From Subsaxibacter sp. CAU 1640 (GTDB lineage Bacteria; Bacteroidota; Bacteroidia; Flavobacteriales; Flavobacteriaceae), in assembly GCF_023156585.1 (NCBI RefSeq), contig NZ_JALNMI010000001.1:620001-684000 (forward strand): a stretch of DNA of 64,000 nt, read 5' to 3'. This document shows, in pieces, positions 7,305 to 16,910 of the stretch. The notes beneath the pieces are model-generated. The model had not been told where the DNA came from. It did no database searches and saw nothing but the letters and a program-made list of their open reading frames with translations. Every line of letters begins with the position of its first letter. The first letter of the stretch is position 1. Both the position numbers and the translations under genes were made by a program.

Positions 7305-9101
7305 ATGAAGCACATCAGAAACTTTTGCATTATTGCGCACATCGATCACGGAAAAAGTACACTTGCCGATAGATTGTTGGATTTTACAGGTTCTGTAACA
7401 GATAGAGAAAAGCAAGATCAGCTTTTGGATAATATGGATTTGGAACGCGAACGTGGTATTACCATCAAGTCGCACGCCATTCAAATGGAATATGTTTTTG
7501 AAGGCGAACACTATATTTTAAATCTGATTGACACTCCTGGTCACGTTGACTTTAGTTACGAAGTGTCCCGATCTATTGCGGCTTGCGAAGGCGCATTGCT
7601 GATTGTTGATGCTGCACAAAGTATTCAGGCACAGACTATTTCAAATTTATATTTGGCTCTGGAAAATGATTTGGAAATCATTCCCGTATTGAATAAGGTC
7701 GATTTGCCGAGCGCCAACCCAGAAGAGGTGACGGACGATATTGTTGATTTGTTGGGCTGTGATCCTTCTGAAGTCATTCACGCCAGTGGAAAAACAGGTT
7801 TTGGTGTTGATAACATTTTGGAAGCCATCATCAAACGCATTCCACCTCCAAAAGGCAACGTTGATGAGCCGCTTCAGGCCTTGATTTTTGATTCGGTTTA
7901 TAATCCTTTTAGAGGTGTTGAAACTTATTTTAGGGTCATCAATGGTTCAATTAAAAAAAATCAATTGGTGAAATTCATCGCAACAGGAAAAACTTATAAT
8001 GCTGATGAAGTCGGAACCTTAAAACTGAAACAATTTCCTCGTCCAGAAATTAAAGCTGGTGACGTAGGGTATCTTATTACTGGGATTAAAGAGGCGAAAG
8101 AAGTCAAAGTTGGAGATACCATTACAGATGCTAAAGATCCTACCAAAAATGCCATTGGAGGTTTTGAAGATGTGAAACCGATGGTTTTTGCCGGAATTTA
8201 TCCAGTAGATACTGAAGATTATGAAGAGTTGCGTGCTTCTATGGAAAAACTGCAACTCAATGATGCGTCCTTGGTTTTTGTTCCTGAAAGTTCTGCAGCC
8301 CTTGGTTTTGGATTCCGTTGCGGTTTCTTGGGAATGTTGCATATGGAGATCATTCAGGAGCGTTTGGAACGTGAATTCGATATGACCGTTATCACTACGG
8401 TTCCTAACGTATCGTATCACGCTTTCAGCAAGAAAAATCCGGATGCGCCTATTATTGTCAACAATCCATCTGATTTGCCAGACCCTTCTGGCCTAGACCG
8501 AGTGGAAGAGCCTTACATCAAGGCTTCCATCATTACAAAGGCCGATTTTGTTGGGAATGTGATGACACTTTGTATTGATAAGCGTGGTGTGATTACCAAT
8601 CAAACCTATCTAACTCCAGAACGTGTCGAATTAACTTTTGATATGCCATTGGCGGAAATCGTTTTTGACTTTTATGACCGTTTGAAAACAGTTTCAAAAG
8701 GTTATGCATCGTTTGACTACTCGCCTATCGGAATGCGCGAATCGAAGTTGGTTAAGGTTGATATTTTATTAAATTCACAACCTGTTGATGCGCTTTCTGC
8801 TTTGATCCATTTTGATAGCGCACAGCAAATCGGTAAAAAAATGTGCGAAAAACTGAAGGAATTGATTCCGCGTCAGCAATTTGATATTCCAATCCAAGCA
8901 GCTATTGGTGCTAAAATCATTTCGCGCGAAACCATAAAGGCACTACGTAAAGATGTGACAGCCAAGTGTTATGGAGGTGATATTTCGAGAAAACGAAAAC
9001 TTCTTGAGAAGCAAAAAAAGGGTAAAAAACGTATGCGACAAGTTGGTAATGTCGAAATTCCGCAAGAAGCTTTTATGGCAGTATTAAAACTGAATGATTA
9101 A
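7305..9101 (+). CDS. lepA: Elongation factor 4 (LepA), ribosomal back-translocase GTPase
   Basis: LepA is a cytoplasmic GTPase that binds the ribosome and is linked to back-translocation and to 30S assembly. The G domain is intact: AHIDHGKST (residues 11–19), the RGIT switch I, DTPGH (G3) and NKVD (G4). Domains II, III and V of the EF-G type follow, and the C-terminus has the LepA-specific basic end ([25 protein letters not shown]). Length (598) is normal for the family. The ATG at 7305 directly gives [18 protein letters not shown], the expected start. The gene stands alone with its own promoter motif and is followed by glgA on the same strand after 87 bases. Confidence 0.98.
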   Translation: MKHIRNFCIIAHIDHGKSTLADRLLDFTGSVTDREKQDQLLDNMDLERERGITIKSHAIQMEYVFEGEHYILNLIDTPGHVDFSYEVSRSIAACEGALLIVDAAQSIQAQTISNLYLALENDLEIIPVLNKVDLPSANPEEVTDDIVDLLGCDPSEVIHASGKTGFGVDNILEAIIKRIPPPKGNVDEPLQALIFDSVYNPFRGVETYFRVINGSIKKNQLVKFIATGKTYNADEVGTLKLKQFPRPEIKAGDVGYLITGIKEAKEVKVGDTITDAKDPTKNAIGGFEDVKPMVFAGIYPVDTEDYEELRASMEKLQLNDASLVFVPESSAALGFGFRCGFLGMLHMEIIQERLEREFDMTVITTVPNVSYHAFSKKNPDAPIIVNNPSDLPDPSGLDRVEEPYIKASIITKADFVGNVMTLCIDKRGVITNQTYLTPERVELTFDMPLAEIVFDFYDRLKTVSKGYASFDYSPIGMRESKLVKVDILLNSQPVDALSALIHFDSAQQIGKKMCEKLKELIPRQQFDIPIQAAIGAKIISRETIKALRKDVTAKCYGGDISRKRKLLEKQKKGKKRMRQVGNVEIPQEAFMAVLKLND

Positions 9102-9188
9102 TCGCCAAAAATTCTCTTAAATTTTTAAGTATCGTAACGTGAGATGGTCAAATATTTTGTAGTTTTAAAACGACTCTAAAATTGCAAA

Positions 9189-10592
9189 ATGACTATATTT
9201 CACTTGAGCGCCGAATGCTACCCGATTGCCAAAGTTGGCGGTTTGGGTGATGTGGTAGGCGCGCTTCCAAAATATCAAAATAAACTCGGAGAAAAAAGTA
9301 GTGTTATCATGCCTTTCTATGATAACAAATTCACGCGTTCTAATAACTTCAAAACAGTTTACAGTGGAAAATTGCATTTGGGAATGCCTATGGATTTCCG
9401 AATGTTAACATTGGAAGACAATGATTTAGGCTTTGATATTTATTTTGTGGATGTTCCCTATTTGCTGTATAAGGATTATGTGTATTCAAGCAATGACACA
9501 GGTCGTTTTTTGGCATTTCAAATTGCAGCACTAGACTGGTTGGTTCGATTACAGGAAAAGCCTGATGTCATTCATTGCCACGACCATCATACAGGTTTAG
9601 TTCCTTTTATGATGTCTCAATGTTATGCGTTTCAAAAGCTAAAATCTACACCATCCGTCATCACCATTCACAACGGTCAATATCAAGGTTGGTTCGGTCA
9701 CGATTTGGTACACTTGATTCCTCCTTTCGACTTCAATAATGTTGGATTGTTGGACTGGAACAAAATGGTGAATCCCCTAGCGGCAGGCATTAAATGTTCT
9801 TGGAAAGTTACAACGGTGTCTCCAAGCTATATGGAGGAACTAAAATATGCAGCCAATGGGCTTGAGCACCTTCTTCAATCAGAAAGCCATAAATGCGTTG
9901 GAATCTTAAACGGCATTGACACCTCTGTTTGGAATCCTAAAACAGATGGTTATATTGTCAAGAACTATACAACACAATCTGTTGAATCAGGTAAAAAAGG
10001 CAATAAAGATTGGGTCTGTGAAAAATTTGGGTTGAGTCCAGAATTACCTTTGTTTATATTCATCGGTCGTCTCGTTGGAGAAAAAGGAGCTGATTTACTA
10101 CCCTATATTTTTGATTCGGTGTTGAGGTCCAAAAAGCTTTCTATTATGATGCTTGGTTCTGGTGATGGAAATGTAGAGAATCAGTTAGAAAGTCTTAAAA
10201 ACTCTCATAATGGCTATTACAATAATTACATTGGTTACAATGAGCAATTGTCACATATCCTTTATGCTGCAGCTGATTTCATATTGATGCCTTCGAGGGT
10301 GGAGCCTTGTGGTCTCAATCAAATGTATGCCTTACGCTACGGAACGGTCCCTATTGTAAATAGTGTTGGTGGACTCAAAGACACAGTTATCGATGTTGGG
10401 GAAAAAGGCTTCGGTATCAGGCACGGTGGTCCAAACGTTCATGAGGTTGTTCATGCCGTAGGAAGAGCCATTGAATTCACTGGTTTTACCGAACATTTCA
10501 AAAAAAATCGTAAATTAATCATGCAGATAGACCATTCTTGGGATGCTTCTGCTCAAACTTATATTAACTTATATCATTCAATACAGTCATAA
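9189..10592 (+). CDS. glgA: Glycogen synthase (ADP-glucose-dependent)
   Basis: GT5-family glycosyltransferase that extends alpha-1,4-glucan using ADP-glucose in the cytoplasm. The N-terminal nucleotide-sugar loop KVGGLGDVVGALP (residues 15–27) is diagnostic; the second Rossmann half carries FIGRLVGEKGADLL and the acceptor/donor segment PSRVEPCGLNQMYALRYGTVPIV with the catalytic E-x7-E pattern. Length (467) is typical. It is followed two bases later by glgC, which makes its substrate, so the two form an operon for storage polysaccharide. No branching enzyme or phosphorylase gene is visible in this window. The start gives MTIFHLSAECYPIAKVGG, the expected N-terminus. Confidence 0.96.
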   Translation: MTIFHLSAECYPIAKVGGLGDVVGALPKYQNKLGEKSSVIMPFYDNKFTRSNNFKTVYSGKLHLGMPMDFRMLTLEDNDLGFDIYFVDVPYLLYKDYVYSSNDTGRFLAFQIAALDWLVRLQEKPDVIHCHDHHTGLVPFMMSQCYAFQKLKSTPSVITIHNGQYQGWFGHDLVHLIPPFDFNNVGLLDWNKMVNPLAAGIKCSWKVTTVSPSYMEELKYAANGLEHLLQSESHKCVGILNGIDTSVWNPKTDGYIVKNYTTQSVESGKKGNKDWVCEKFGLSPELPLFIFIGRLVGEKGADLLPYIFDSVLRSKKLSIMMLGSGDGNVENQLESLKNSHNGYYNNYIGYNEQLSHILYAAADFILMPSRVEPCGLNQMYALRYGTVPIVNSVGGLKDTVIDVGEKGFGIRHGGPNVHEVVHAVGRAIEFTGFTEHFKKNRKLIMQIDHSWDASAQTYINLYHSIQS

Positions 10593-10594
10593 TT

Positions 10595-11860
10595 ATGTTC
10601 CACGACAATGTTATCTCGATCATTCTAGGAGGCGGCCAAGGTTCGCGATTATATCCTCTTACAGAATCTCGTTCCAAGCCAGCTGTTCCTATTGCTGGGA
10701 AGTACCGTTTGGTAGATATTCCTATTTCCAATTGCATCAATTCAGATATTAAGAGAATGTTTGTATTGACGCAGTTTAACTCTGCTTCTCTTAATAAACA
10801 TATAAAAAATACTTACCATTTTAGTTTCTTTAGTTCGGCGTTCGTTGATGTTTTGGCTGCAGAACAAACCATTTCTAACAGCACATGGTTTCAGGGAACG
10901 GCAGATGCCGTAAGACAAAGTATGCATCACTTTTTAAGTCATGAATTTGAGTATGCCTTAATTCTTTCTGGTGATCAATTGTATCAAATGGATTTCAATA
11001 AAATGCTGGAAGCCCATCGCGATGCTGGTGCCGAAATAACTATTGCAACGATGCCTGTTAAAGAAAAAGAAGCCACTTCCTTCGGAATTTTAAAGACAGA
11101 CAAAAACAATTTTATAACATCATTCATTGAAAAGCCCGATAAGAGCCTCTTACCTGAATGGACATCTGATGTCAGTAAAGAAATGAAGGCGCAGGGTAGA
11201 AATCATTTGGGTTCCATGGGTATCTATATTTTTAATAGAGACTTGTTGATTGACTTAATGAATGATCCTAGTACTAACGATTTTGGAAAAGAAATTATTC
11301 CTCAATCACTTGAAAAACACAAAACCTTAAGTTATCAGTTTGAAGGCTATTGGACAGATATTGGAAATATTGATTCTTTTTTTGAGGCTAATTTGGGGCT
11401 GACTGATGAAATACCTCAATTTGATTTGTTCAATAACGTTAACCGAATTTATACAAGAGCAAGGATGCTACCAACTACAAAAATAAGTGGCACCACACTC
11501 AATAGGGCCGTCATAGCAGAAGGTTGCATAATCAACGCCGCAAAAATTGAGCATTCCGTCATTGGAATTAGAGCAAGAATAGGACATGAATCCACCATTA
11601 TAAACGCTTACATTATGGGTTCTGATAGTTATCAGACCTTGAGTGAGGTTGTATCTACTTCCAAAATTCCTATGGGAATTGGCGAGAGATGTTTTATCAA
11701 GAATGCCATTATTGATAAAAATTGTTGTATAGGGAATGATGTGAGAATTAATGGGAGTGCCAATTCAAAGGATATTGAAACCGACACATATGTCATTAAA
11801 GATGGGATTGTAGTGGTCAAAAAAGGCGCCACAATTCCTCATGGAACCGTAATCAATTAA
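10595..11860 (+). CDS. glgC: Glucose-1-phosphate adenylyltransferase
   Basis: Makes ADP-glucose from glucose-1-phosphate and ATP, the committed step of bacterial glycogen synthesis. The N-terminal nucleotidyltransferase signature GGGQGSRLYPLT, followed by RSKPAVPIAGKYRLVDIPISNCINS, is intact, with the sugar-phosphate region IEKP and the FEGYWTDIGNIDSF segment. The C-terminal third is a left-handed beta-helix with hexapeptide repeats (VIAEGCIINAAKIEHSVIGIRARIG ...), where allosteric effectors bind in this family. Length (421) is normal. Starts two bases after the glgA stop and is the last gene of that operon; a hairpin follows at 11881. Confidence 0.96.
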   Translation: MFHDNVISIILGGGQGSRLYPLTESRSKPAVPIAGKYRLVDIPISNCINSDIKRMFVLTQFNSASLNKHIKNTYHFSFFSSAFVDVLAAEQTISNSTWFQGTADAVRQSMHHFLSHEFEYALILSGDQLYQMDFNKMLEAHRDAGAEITIATMPVKEKEATSFGILKTDKNNFITSFIEKPDKSLLPEWTSDVSKEMKAQGRNHLGSMGIYIFNRDLLIDLMNDPSTNDFGKEIIPQSLEKHKTLSYQFEGYWTDIGNIDSFFEANLGLTDEIPQFDLFNNVNRIYTRARMLPTTKISGTTLNRAVIAEGCIINAAKIEHSVIGIRARIGHESTIINAYIMGSDSYQTLSEVVSTSKIPMGIGERCFIKNAIIDKNCCIGNDVRINGSANSKDIETDTYVIKDGIVVVKKGATIPHGTVIN

Positions 11861-11880
11861 TCGATTTTAAATCAAGTCGA

Positions 11881-11905
11881 AAGCCTCAAACTTGTTTTGG
11901 GGCTT
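11881..11905 (+). terminator. Possible terminator after glgC
   Basis: A ten-pair stem (AAGCCTCAAA with TTTGGGGCTT, one G·T pair) with a five-base loop is followed by a T-rich stretch. It overlaps the 3' end of the convergent antiporter gene and could serve both genes. Confidence 0.45.
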
Positions 11906-13763
11906 CTTTGTTTTCTGGTTTTTCCTTCGGAAGCTTCTCTATATCAAAGGCTTTTCCTAGATATACCAATTTCCAACCCTCTGTAAACTCCTCTTGTTCT
12001 TTGTCTATATTGGCTATGATGTGAAGTTCACCCTCTTCATCTTTTAAAAGTAGTGGTATGATGTCCTTTTCCTTTTCACTCAACTCAATAAGGCTTTCAT
12101 AATGTTCCTTGTTATCGATATCAATCTCATGAATAGCTGGGTATTTTCTTGTCGTTTCTGTAAGTGAGATAAAATCATCCGTTTGAATGAAAATGCCTTG
12201 CTTTGGCTTATGATTTGGATCATTCAGCTCGTCGGAGGTGATTAATCTGAACGTACCATTCTCTCCAAATTCCTTTCCAAATTTATTGATGGCAAATTTG
12301 TTGATTTCTGAATTTCCGGTCAACGCTATTAAATAACCAACATCGCTCAACTCGATGTTATCACCCAAACTGTCAGAATAAATATTGGAATTGATGGCTT
12401 CAAGTCCCATTTCATTCGCTTTTGCTACATTCGTCTGGTTACTATCTATCAACACCACATGTCTTCCATTTTGCTCTAAATAATTACCAATCAAACGAGA
12501 TGCTTTTGAAGCTCCCACAATAAGTATTCCGTTGGATTTTTTCAAAAACACACCAGAGACGATTGCAAAAAACCTTGCAGTAGTAGCATTAAGCAACACC
12601 GTCCCAAGAACAATCATAAATACCAATGGTGTAATGTATTCAGCGCCTTCCACGCCTTCTTTAGCAAGCTTCAAACCGAATAAGGATGCTATACCTGCCG
12701 CAACAATACCTCTTGGCCCTACCCAGCTAATGAATAGTTTTTCATTCAACTTTAATGGTGAATTGATGGTGCTCAACAGAACGCCTACGGGCCTCAAAAC
12801 AAAGACGACCACAGCAAATAACACCGCGGTATTCCAATTATAAATCAACATGAGATCTTCCATGTTGATGTTGGCTGCCAACAGAATAAACAAGATTGAT
12901 ATCAGCAGCACACTCAAAGATTCCTTAAAATAAAGCAATTCTTTGAGATAGGGTGAATTTGAATTTCCAAGCACCATTCCCATAACAACGACTGCCAAAA
13001 GTCCTGATTCGTGCGCGAAATTATCTGACAATACAAACACTCCAAGAACGCTGGCAAGGGCAAAAACGTTCAATAAATAATGAGGAATGAGGCGTTTATT
13101 GATAGCAAAATTCAATCCGTGCGCAAACGTAAATCCAAAGGTGGTTCCAAAAAGGACAATCTTTCCGAACTCTATCATTGCGGTTTTTGTGAATTCGCCA
13201 CCTCCTTCAACACTTATAAATTCAAAAACCAATACGGCAACCAAAGCTCCTATTGGGTCAATCAGAATGCCTTCCCATTTCAAAACCGCAGAAACATCAG
13301 GTTTTAATGGAATATTTCTCAAGATTGGAGAGATAACCGTAGGTCCAGTTACAATAATTAATGCCGAAAACAAAAATGACATTTCCCAAGTAAGATAGAA
13401 GATGAAATGGGCAGCCACAGCAGCACCGAAAAAAGTGACAATAGAACCAACTGTAATCAATTTGGTTATAACTGGCCCAACATTTTTTATTTCCTTGAAC
13501 CTTAAGGTCAATCCGCCTTCAAATAATATAACACTGATGGCAAGAGATACAAAATAAAAGAGACTTTCGCCGGGGAACAGTCCTTCCTTACCGTTCCATA
13601 TGGGTTCAATCCATTTGGTTCCGTCTCCCGATAAGTATTCTGCAGCTATAGGTCCAACCAAAAGACCGATCAAAATCAATGGTAAAATGGCAGGGATTTT
13701 AAATTTCCAAGCGAACCATTGTGCCAATATGCCCAAAATGATGATTCCTGCTAATTCCAGCAT
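11886..13763 (-). CDS. CPA1-type Na+/H+ (or K+/H+) antiporter with C-terminal RCK/TrkA domain
   Basis: The first 400 residues hold about twelve membrane helices typical of the cation/proton antiporter 1 family, including the FEGGLTLRF segment, a TGPTVISPIL segment with the transport-site region, and FISWVGPRGIVAAGIASLF. A soluble NAD-binding RCK (TrkA-N) domain follows from about residue 415 (GILIVGASKASRLIGNYLEQNGRHVVLIDSNQ), then a TrkA-C-like part with an acidic end. RCK domains gate ion transporters in response to nucleotides or ions. The protein would exchange Na+ or K+ for protons across the inner membrane; the cation cannot be told from sequence. It is convergent with glgC and upstream of a DUF202 gene on the same strand. 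Confidence 0.93.
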   Translation of the reverse strand: MLELAGIIILGILAQWFAWKFKIPAILPLILIGLLVGPIAAEYLSGDGTKWIEPIWNGKEGLFPGESLFYFVSLAISVILFEGGLTLRFKEIKNVGPVITKLITVGSIVTFFGAAVAAHFIFYLTWEMSFLFSALIIVTGPTVISPILRNIPLKPDVSAVLKWEGILIDPIGALVAVLVFEFISVEGGGEFTKTAMIEFGKIVLFGTTFGFTFAHGLNFAINKRLIPHYLLNVFALASVLGVFVLSDNFAHESGLLAVVVMGMVLGNSNSPYLKELLYFKESLSVLLISILFILLAANINMEDLMLIYNWNTAVLFAVVVFVLRPVGVLLSTINSPLKLNEKLFISWVGPRGIVAAGIASLFGLKLAKEGVEGAEYITPLVFMIVLGTVLLNATTARFFAIVSGVFLKKSNGILIVGASKASRLIGNYLEQNGRHVVLIDSNQTNVAKANEMGLEAINSNIYSDSLGDNIELSDVGYLIALTGNSEINKFAINKFGKEFGENGTFRLITSDELNDPNHKPKQGIFIQTDDFISLTETTRKYPAIHEIDIDNKEHYESLIELSEKEKDIIPLLLKDEEGELHIIANIDKEQEEFTEGWKLVYLGKAFDIEKLPKEKPENKEAPKQV

Positions 13764-13877
13764 ATATTAGTTAGTTTTATTTTTTTGAAAGATAGTAAAG
13801 TTTTTTTTGAGAGTATGGGTGCTTAAAAAATATTATTGTTTCTATAACAGGATTGGAATACATAGCTAAAAATAGTT

Positions 13878-14246
13878 CTAATCTTCCCTTTCGTTATTTT
13901 CAGACATATAATATAAGCGCTTGAGGCTCTTTTTGAGTAATGTAAACCTATAGATGCCAATGAACAGGAAGATGGCGCTAAAAACCAAGGCTGTTATTCC
14001 CAGATATTCCAATTCAGGGTAATTTTTAAGTTGCAAAACTGTAATTCCCCCCAAAAGCAAATAAAGAGATGATTTTATATAAGAAAGCAAGGTGCGTTCA
14101 TTGGCAAGACGAGTACGCTCAATCGCCAAATAATCTCTTAAAATGACCTCTTGGTCGGGTTTGAAGTCCCTTCCAAAGCGTAATAGCTTCATTTTTTTGA
14201 TTTTCAAGGGCTTTTCAATGATGCGTTTCATGTGGTTTTGATACAT
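13878..14246 (-). CDS. DUF202 (YidH-type) small membrane protein
   Basis: The core DYLAIERTRLANERTLLSYIKSSLYLLLGGITVLQL is the DUF202 signature: a charged amphipathic R-T-x-L-A-x-E-R-T segment followed by two membrane helices (about 50–70 and 80–105). Function of the family is unknown. Three in-frame ATGs lie close together (14246, 14231, 14192); the last, which gives MKLLRFGRDF, would produce a protein closer to the minimal domain, so the start is uncertain. The gene ends 114 bases before the antiporter start on the same strand, which is compatible with cotranscription but does not show it. Confidence 0.8.
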   Translation of the reverse strand: MYQNHMKRIIEKPLKIKKMKLLRFGRDFKPDQEVILRDYLAIERTRLANERTLLSYIKSSLYLLLGGITVLQLKNYPELEYLGITALVFSAIFLFIGIYRFTLLKKSLKRLYYMSENNERED

Positions 14247-14371
14247 TGATTTATATAAATTTAATTAGATTTTTACGGCTTTCAAAGAATATCCACAAAT
14301 TGTATTTTTGAGAGAATGTTAAATTAGCCCTAATAAATAAACACTTTTCGAACTTTTCCTTCCTCCTTTTA

Positions 14372-14379
14372 TAAATTTG
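14372..14379 (+). promoter_or_regulatory. -7 element (TAAATTTG) before the MBL hydrolase
   Basis: An exact TAnnTTTG match 23 bases before the ATG at 14403. Motif match only. Confidence 0.4.
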
Positions 14380-14402
14380 TTGTCCATAATTAAATTTTTT
14401 CA

Positions 14403-15266
14403 ATGCAACTGTATCCTATAGAATCTGGAAATTTTAAACTTGATGGCGGCGCAATGTTTGGAGTAGTTCCGAAATCTCTTTGGAATCGGACCAATCCCGC
14501 TGACTCAAATAACATGATAGACATCGCGGCACGTTGTTTGCTTATTGAAGACGGAAATCGACTGATTTTGATTGATACAGGAATGGGAGACAAGCAAAGC
14601 GACAAATTTTTCGGGTATTATTATCTATGGGGAAATGATTCTATTGATAAATCGCTCAAAAAGTATGGCTTCCATAGAGATGACATTACCGATGTTTTCA
14701 TGACGCATTTACATTTTGATCATTGTGGCGGAAGCATTCAATGGAACAAAGAAAAAACAGGTTATGAGCCAGCATTTAAAAATGCAAATTTTTGGAGCAA
14801 TCAAGACCATTGGAAATGGGCGACACAGCCAAATAATCGTGAGAAAGCATCATTTTTAAAGGAAAATATTTTGCCGATGGAAGAGTGCGGTCAGTTGAAG
14901 TTTACATCACTTCCTGAAACAGATTTATTGAAAAACTCTGAATTGGATTTTGATATTTTTTTTGCTGACGGTCATACAGATAAACAAATGATTCCTTTGA
15001 TTCATTATAAAGGAAAAACCATCGCATTTATGGCTGATTTGTTGCCAACTGTTGGGCATTTGCCACTTCCTTTTGTCATGGGTTACGACACAAGGCCTTT
15101 ATTAACACTTGATGAAAAAGATAAGTTTCTCAATATGGCTGCAGATAACAATTTCTATTTGTTTTTGGAGCATGATGCCCACAATGAAATCATAACGGTT
15201 CAACATACTGAAAAAGGCGTTCGCGTAAAGGACGTAATTACTACAAACGAATTATTCTCACTATAA
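14403..15266 (+). CDS. Metallo-beta-lactamase-fold hydrolase
   Basis: The zinc motif THLHFDHCGG supplies His102, His104, Asp106 and His107 of the HxHxDH signature; further ligands are present in ADGHTDKQ and in the late LEHDAHNEI. The fold is that of the lactonase/quinoprotein-ethanol-associated group of metallo-beta-lactamase proteins, around 287 residues, with no signal peptide, so it is cytoplasmic. Likely chemistry is hydrolysis of an ester, lactone or thioester; the substrate cannot be named. It is followed ten bases later by an S8 peptidase gene on the same strand and may be cotranscribed with it. Confidence 0.9.
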   Translation: MQLYPIESGNFKLDGGAMFGVVPKSLWNRTNPADSNNMIDIAARCLLIEDGNRLILIDTGMGDKQSDKFFGYYYLWGNDSIDKSLKKYGFHRDDITDVFMTHLHFDHCGGSIQWNKEKTGYEPAFKNANFWSNQDHWKWATQPNNREKASFLKENILPMEECGQLKFTSLPETDLLKNSELDFDIFFADGHTDKQMIPLIHYKGKTIAFMADLLPTVGHLPLPFVMGYDTRPLLTLDEKDKFLNMAADNNFYLFLEHDAHNEIITVQHTEKGVRVKDVITTNELFSL

Positions 15267-15276
15267 ATTAATAGCA

Positions 15277-16902
15277 ATGAAATTTTATTTAAAACCCTTT
15301 ATCTATTCTACCGTATTCGCAACTTTATTGTTTGCTTGTGGTGGATCCTCAACAGGTGTGCTATCAACACCCATTGAAAACATTGACACGATGCCTTTAA
15401 AGGTATCCGAGCTAACAGAAACTCAAAAGCAAACTTGGGGACATTTGGACCTTGTAAAAGATACTATTCCCGGGATGAGTGTTGACAAAGCTTACGGCGA
15501 AATCGTCAAAGCTAAAAAAGGAAAGACTACCATTGTGGCGGTCATCGATTCAGGAATTGATATTGACCATGAAGATCTTGATGATGTCATTTGGACCAAC
15601 ACAAAGGAAATTCCGAATAACGGAAAAGATGATGATGGAAACGGCTACATAGACGATATCCATGGTTGGAATTTTCTTGGCGAAGCATACAACGAGCAGC
15701 TGGAATACGTTCGTCTTTTAGCAAGCGGAGACACTAGCAACCCTAGATACTCTGAAGCACAGACACTTTATAATTCGGAAATAAAAAAATATACTGATTA
15801 TAAAGTACAATATGAGCAGATTTCGCAACAAGTAGCAAACGCAGATGCTGCTGTCTCTAAATATCTCAAAAAGGATACGTATACTCAAGAAGAGGTCAAT
15901 GCCATCAAAACAACCGATGAAGCCTTGTTGCAATCTATTGCTGTTATCAAATATGTTTACAGTTTGGATGTCGGTTCGGTTTCAGACTTTAAAAAAGAAA
16001 TCCAAGATGGCTTGGTGGATATCAACGATCGATTGAATTACAACCTCAACAAAGAATTTAAGGGAAGAACAACTGGAGACAACCCAGATGTTTTAAATGA
16101 TAAGCCAGGTTATGGAAACGGAAATGTAAAGCCTACTCTAGAATCTGAAAGTCATGGCACGCACGTAGCAGGAATCATCGCTGCAGAGCGGAACAATGGA
16201 AAAGGTGTCAATGGTGTTGCCAACAATGTTAAAATTATGGCTATCAGAGCGGTTCCAAATGGTGATGAATACGACAAAGATATTGCGTTAGCAATTCGTT
16301 ATGCTGTTGATAACGGTGCGAAAATCATTAACGGAAGTTTTGGAAAATCGTTTTCTCCTCACAGTGATTGGGTAAGAGATGCTATCAAATATGCGGCAGA
16401 AAATGATGTATTGATTGTACATGCTGCTGGTAACGATGGAGAAGATTTAGATTCTAATTACAATTACCCTAATGATCAAGTTTCCAATGGGGCGGAAATT
16501 TCCAACAACTTTATCAACGTTGGGTCGCTGGATGCTGTTTACGGTTCAAAAATGGTGTCTTCCTTCTCGAACTTCGGGAAAATAAATGTTGATATTTTTG
16601 CTCCAGGTGGAGAGGTATATTCTACGATGCCATTGAGTAAATACAAAACAATGGGAGGAACCTCCATGGCCTCTCCTGGCGTGGCAGGAATTGCAGCTCT
16701 TATTCGCTCTCAATATCCAAATTTGAAAGCTTCAGAAGTGAAGAGTATCATTGTAAATTCTGGTTTGCCTCTAACTACAAAAGTTATTGTGGCTGGCGAT
16801 GCAAACAATGTCAAGCCTTTTGCATCATTATCAAAATCAGGTAAAATAGCGAATGCATACAACGCATTGATATTGGCTTCAAAATCAGCGAGCAATCAAT
16901 AA
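15277..16902 (+). CDS. Subtilisin-like (S8) serine peptidase lipoprotein
   Basis: The signal ends at LLFAC (Cys21), then GGSSTG, indicating a lipoprotein. The catalytic triad is complete: Asp91 in AVIDSGIDIDH, His293 in ESHGTHVAGI and Ser463 in GGTSMASPGVAG, with oxyanion Asn386 in AAGND. About 200 residues separate Asp and His, far more than in classical subtilisins (about 30). Part of this insert (about 150–250) is charged and helical, and it also contains a DDDGNGYIDD segment like a calcium-binding loop. No C-terminal sorting domain is visible. The gene lies directly before the M1 peptidase gene (eight bases), and both likely degrade proteins in the periplasm or at the surface. Confidence 0.94.
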   Translation: MKFYLKPFIYSTVFATLLFACGGSSTGVLSTPIENIDTMPLKVSELTETQKQTWGHLDLVKDTIPGMSVDKAYGEIVKAKKGKTTIVAVIDSGIDIDHEDLDDVIWTNTKEIPNNGKDDDGNGYIDDIHGWNFLGEAYNEQLEYVRLLASGDTSNPRYSEAQTLYNSEIKKYTDYKVQYEQISQQVANADAAVSKYLKKDTYTQEEVNAIKTTDEALLQSIAVIKYVYSLDVGSVSDFKKEIQDGLVDINDRLNYNLNKEFKGRTTGDNPDVLNDKPGYGNGNVKPTLESESHGTHVAGIIAAERNNGKGVNGVANNVKIMAIRAVPNGDEYDKDIALAIRYAVDNGAKIINGSFGKSFSPHSDWVRDAIKYAAENDVLIVHAAGNDGEDLDSNYNYPNDQVSNGAEISNNFINVGSLDAVYGSKMVSSFSNFGKINVDIFAPGGEVYSTMPLSKYKTMGGTSMASPGVAGIAALIRSQYPNLKASEVKSIIVNSGLPLTTKVIVAGDANNVKPFASLSKSGKIANAYNALILASKSASNQ

Positions 16903-16910
16903 ACCTGCTT

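Noticed and set aside
11886-13763. Annotating the antiporter as a Kef-type K+ efflux system
   Set aside because: The GPRGIVAAGIASLF and FEGGL segments fit the CPA1 (NhaP-like) antiporters better; the RCK domain alone does not define Kef.
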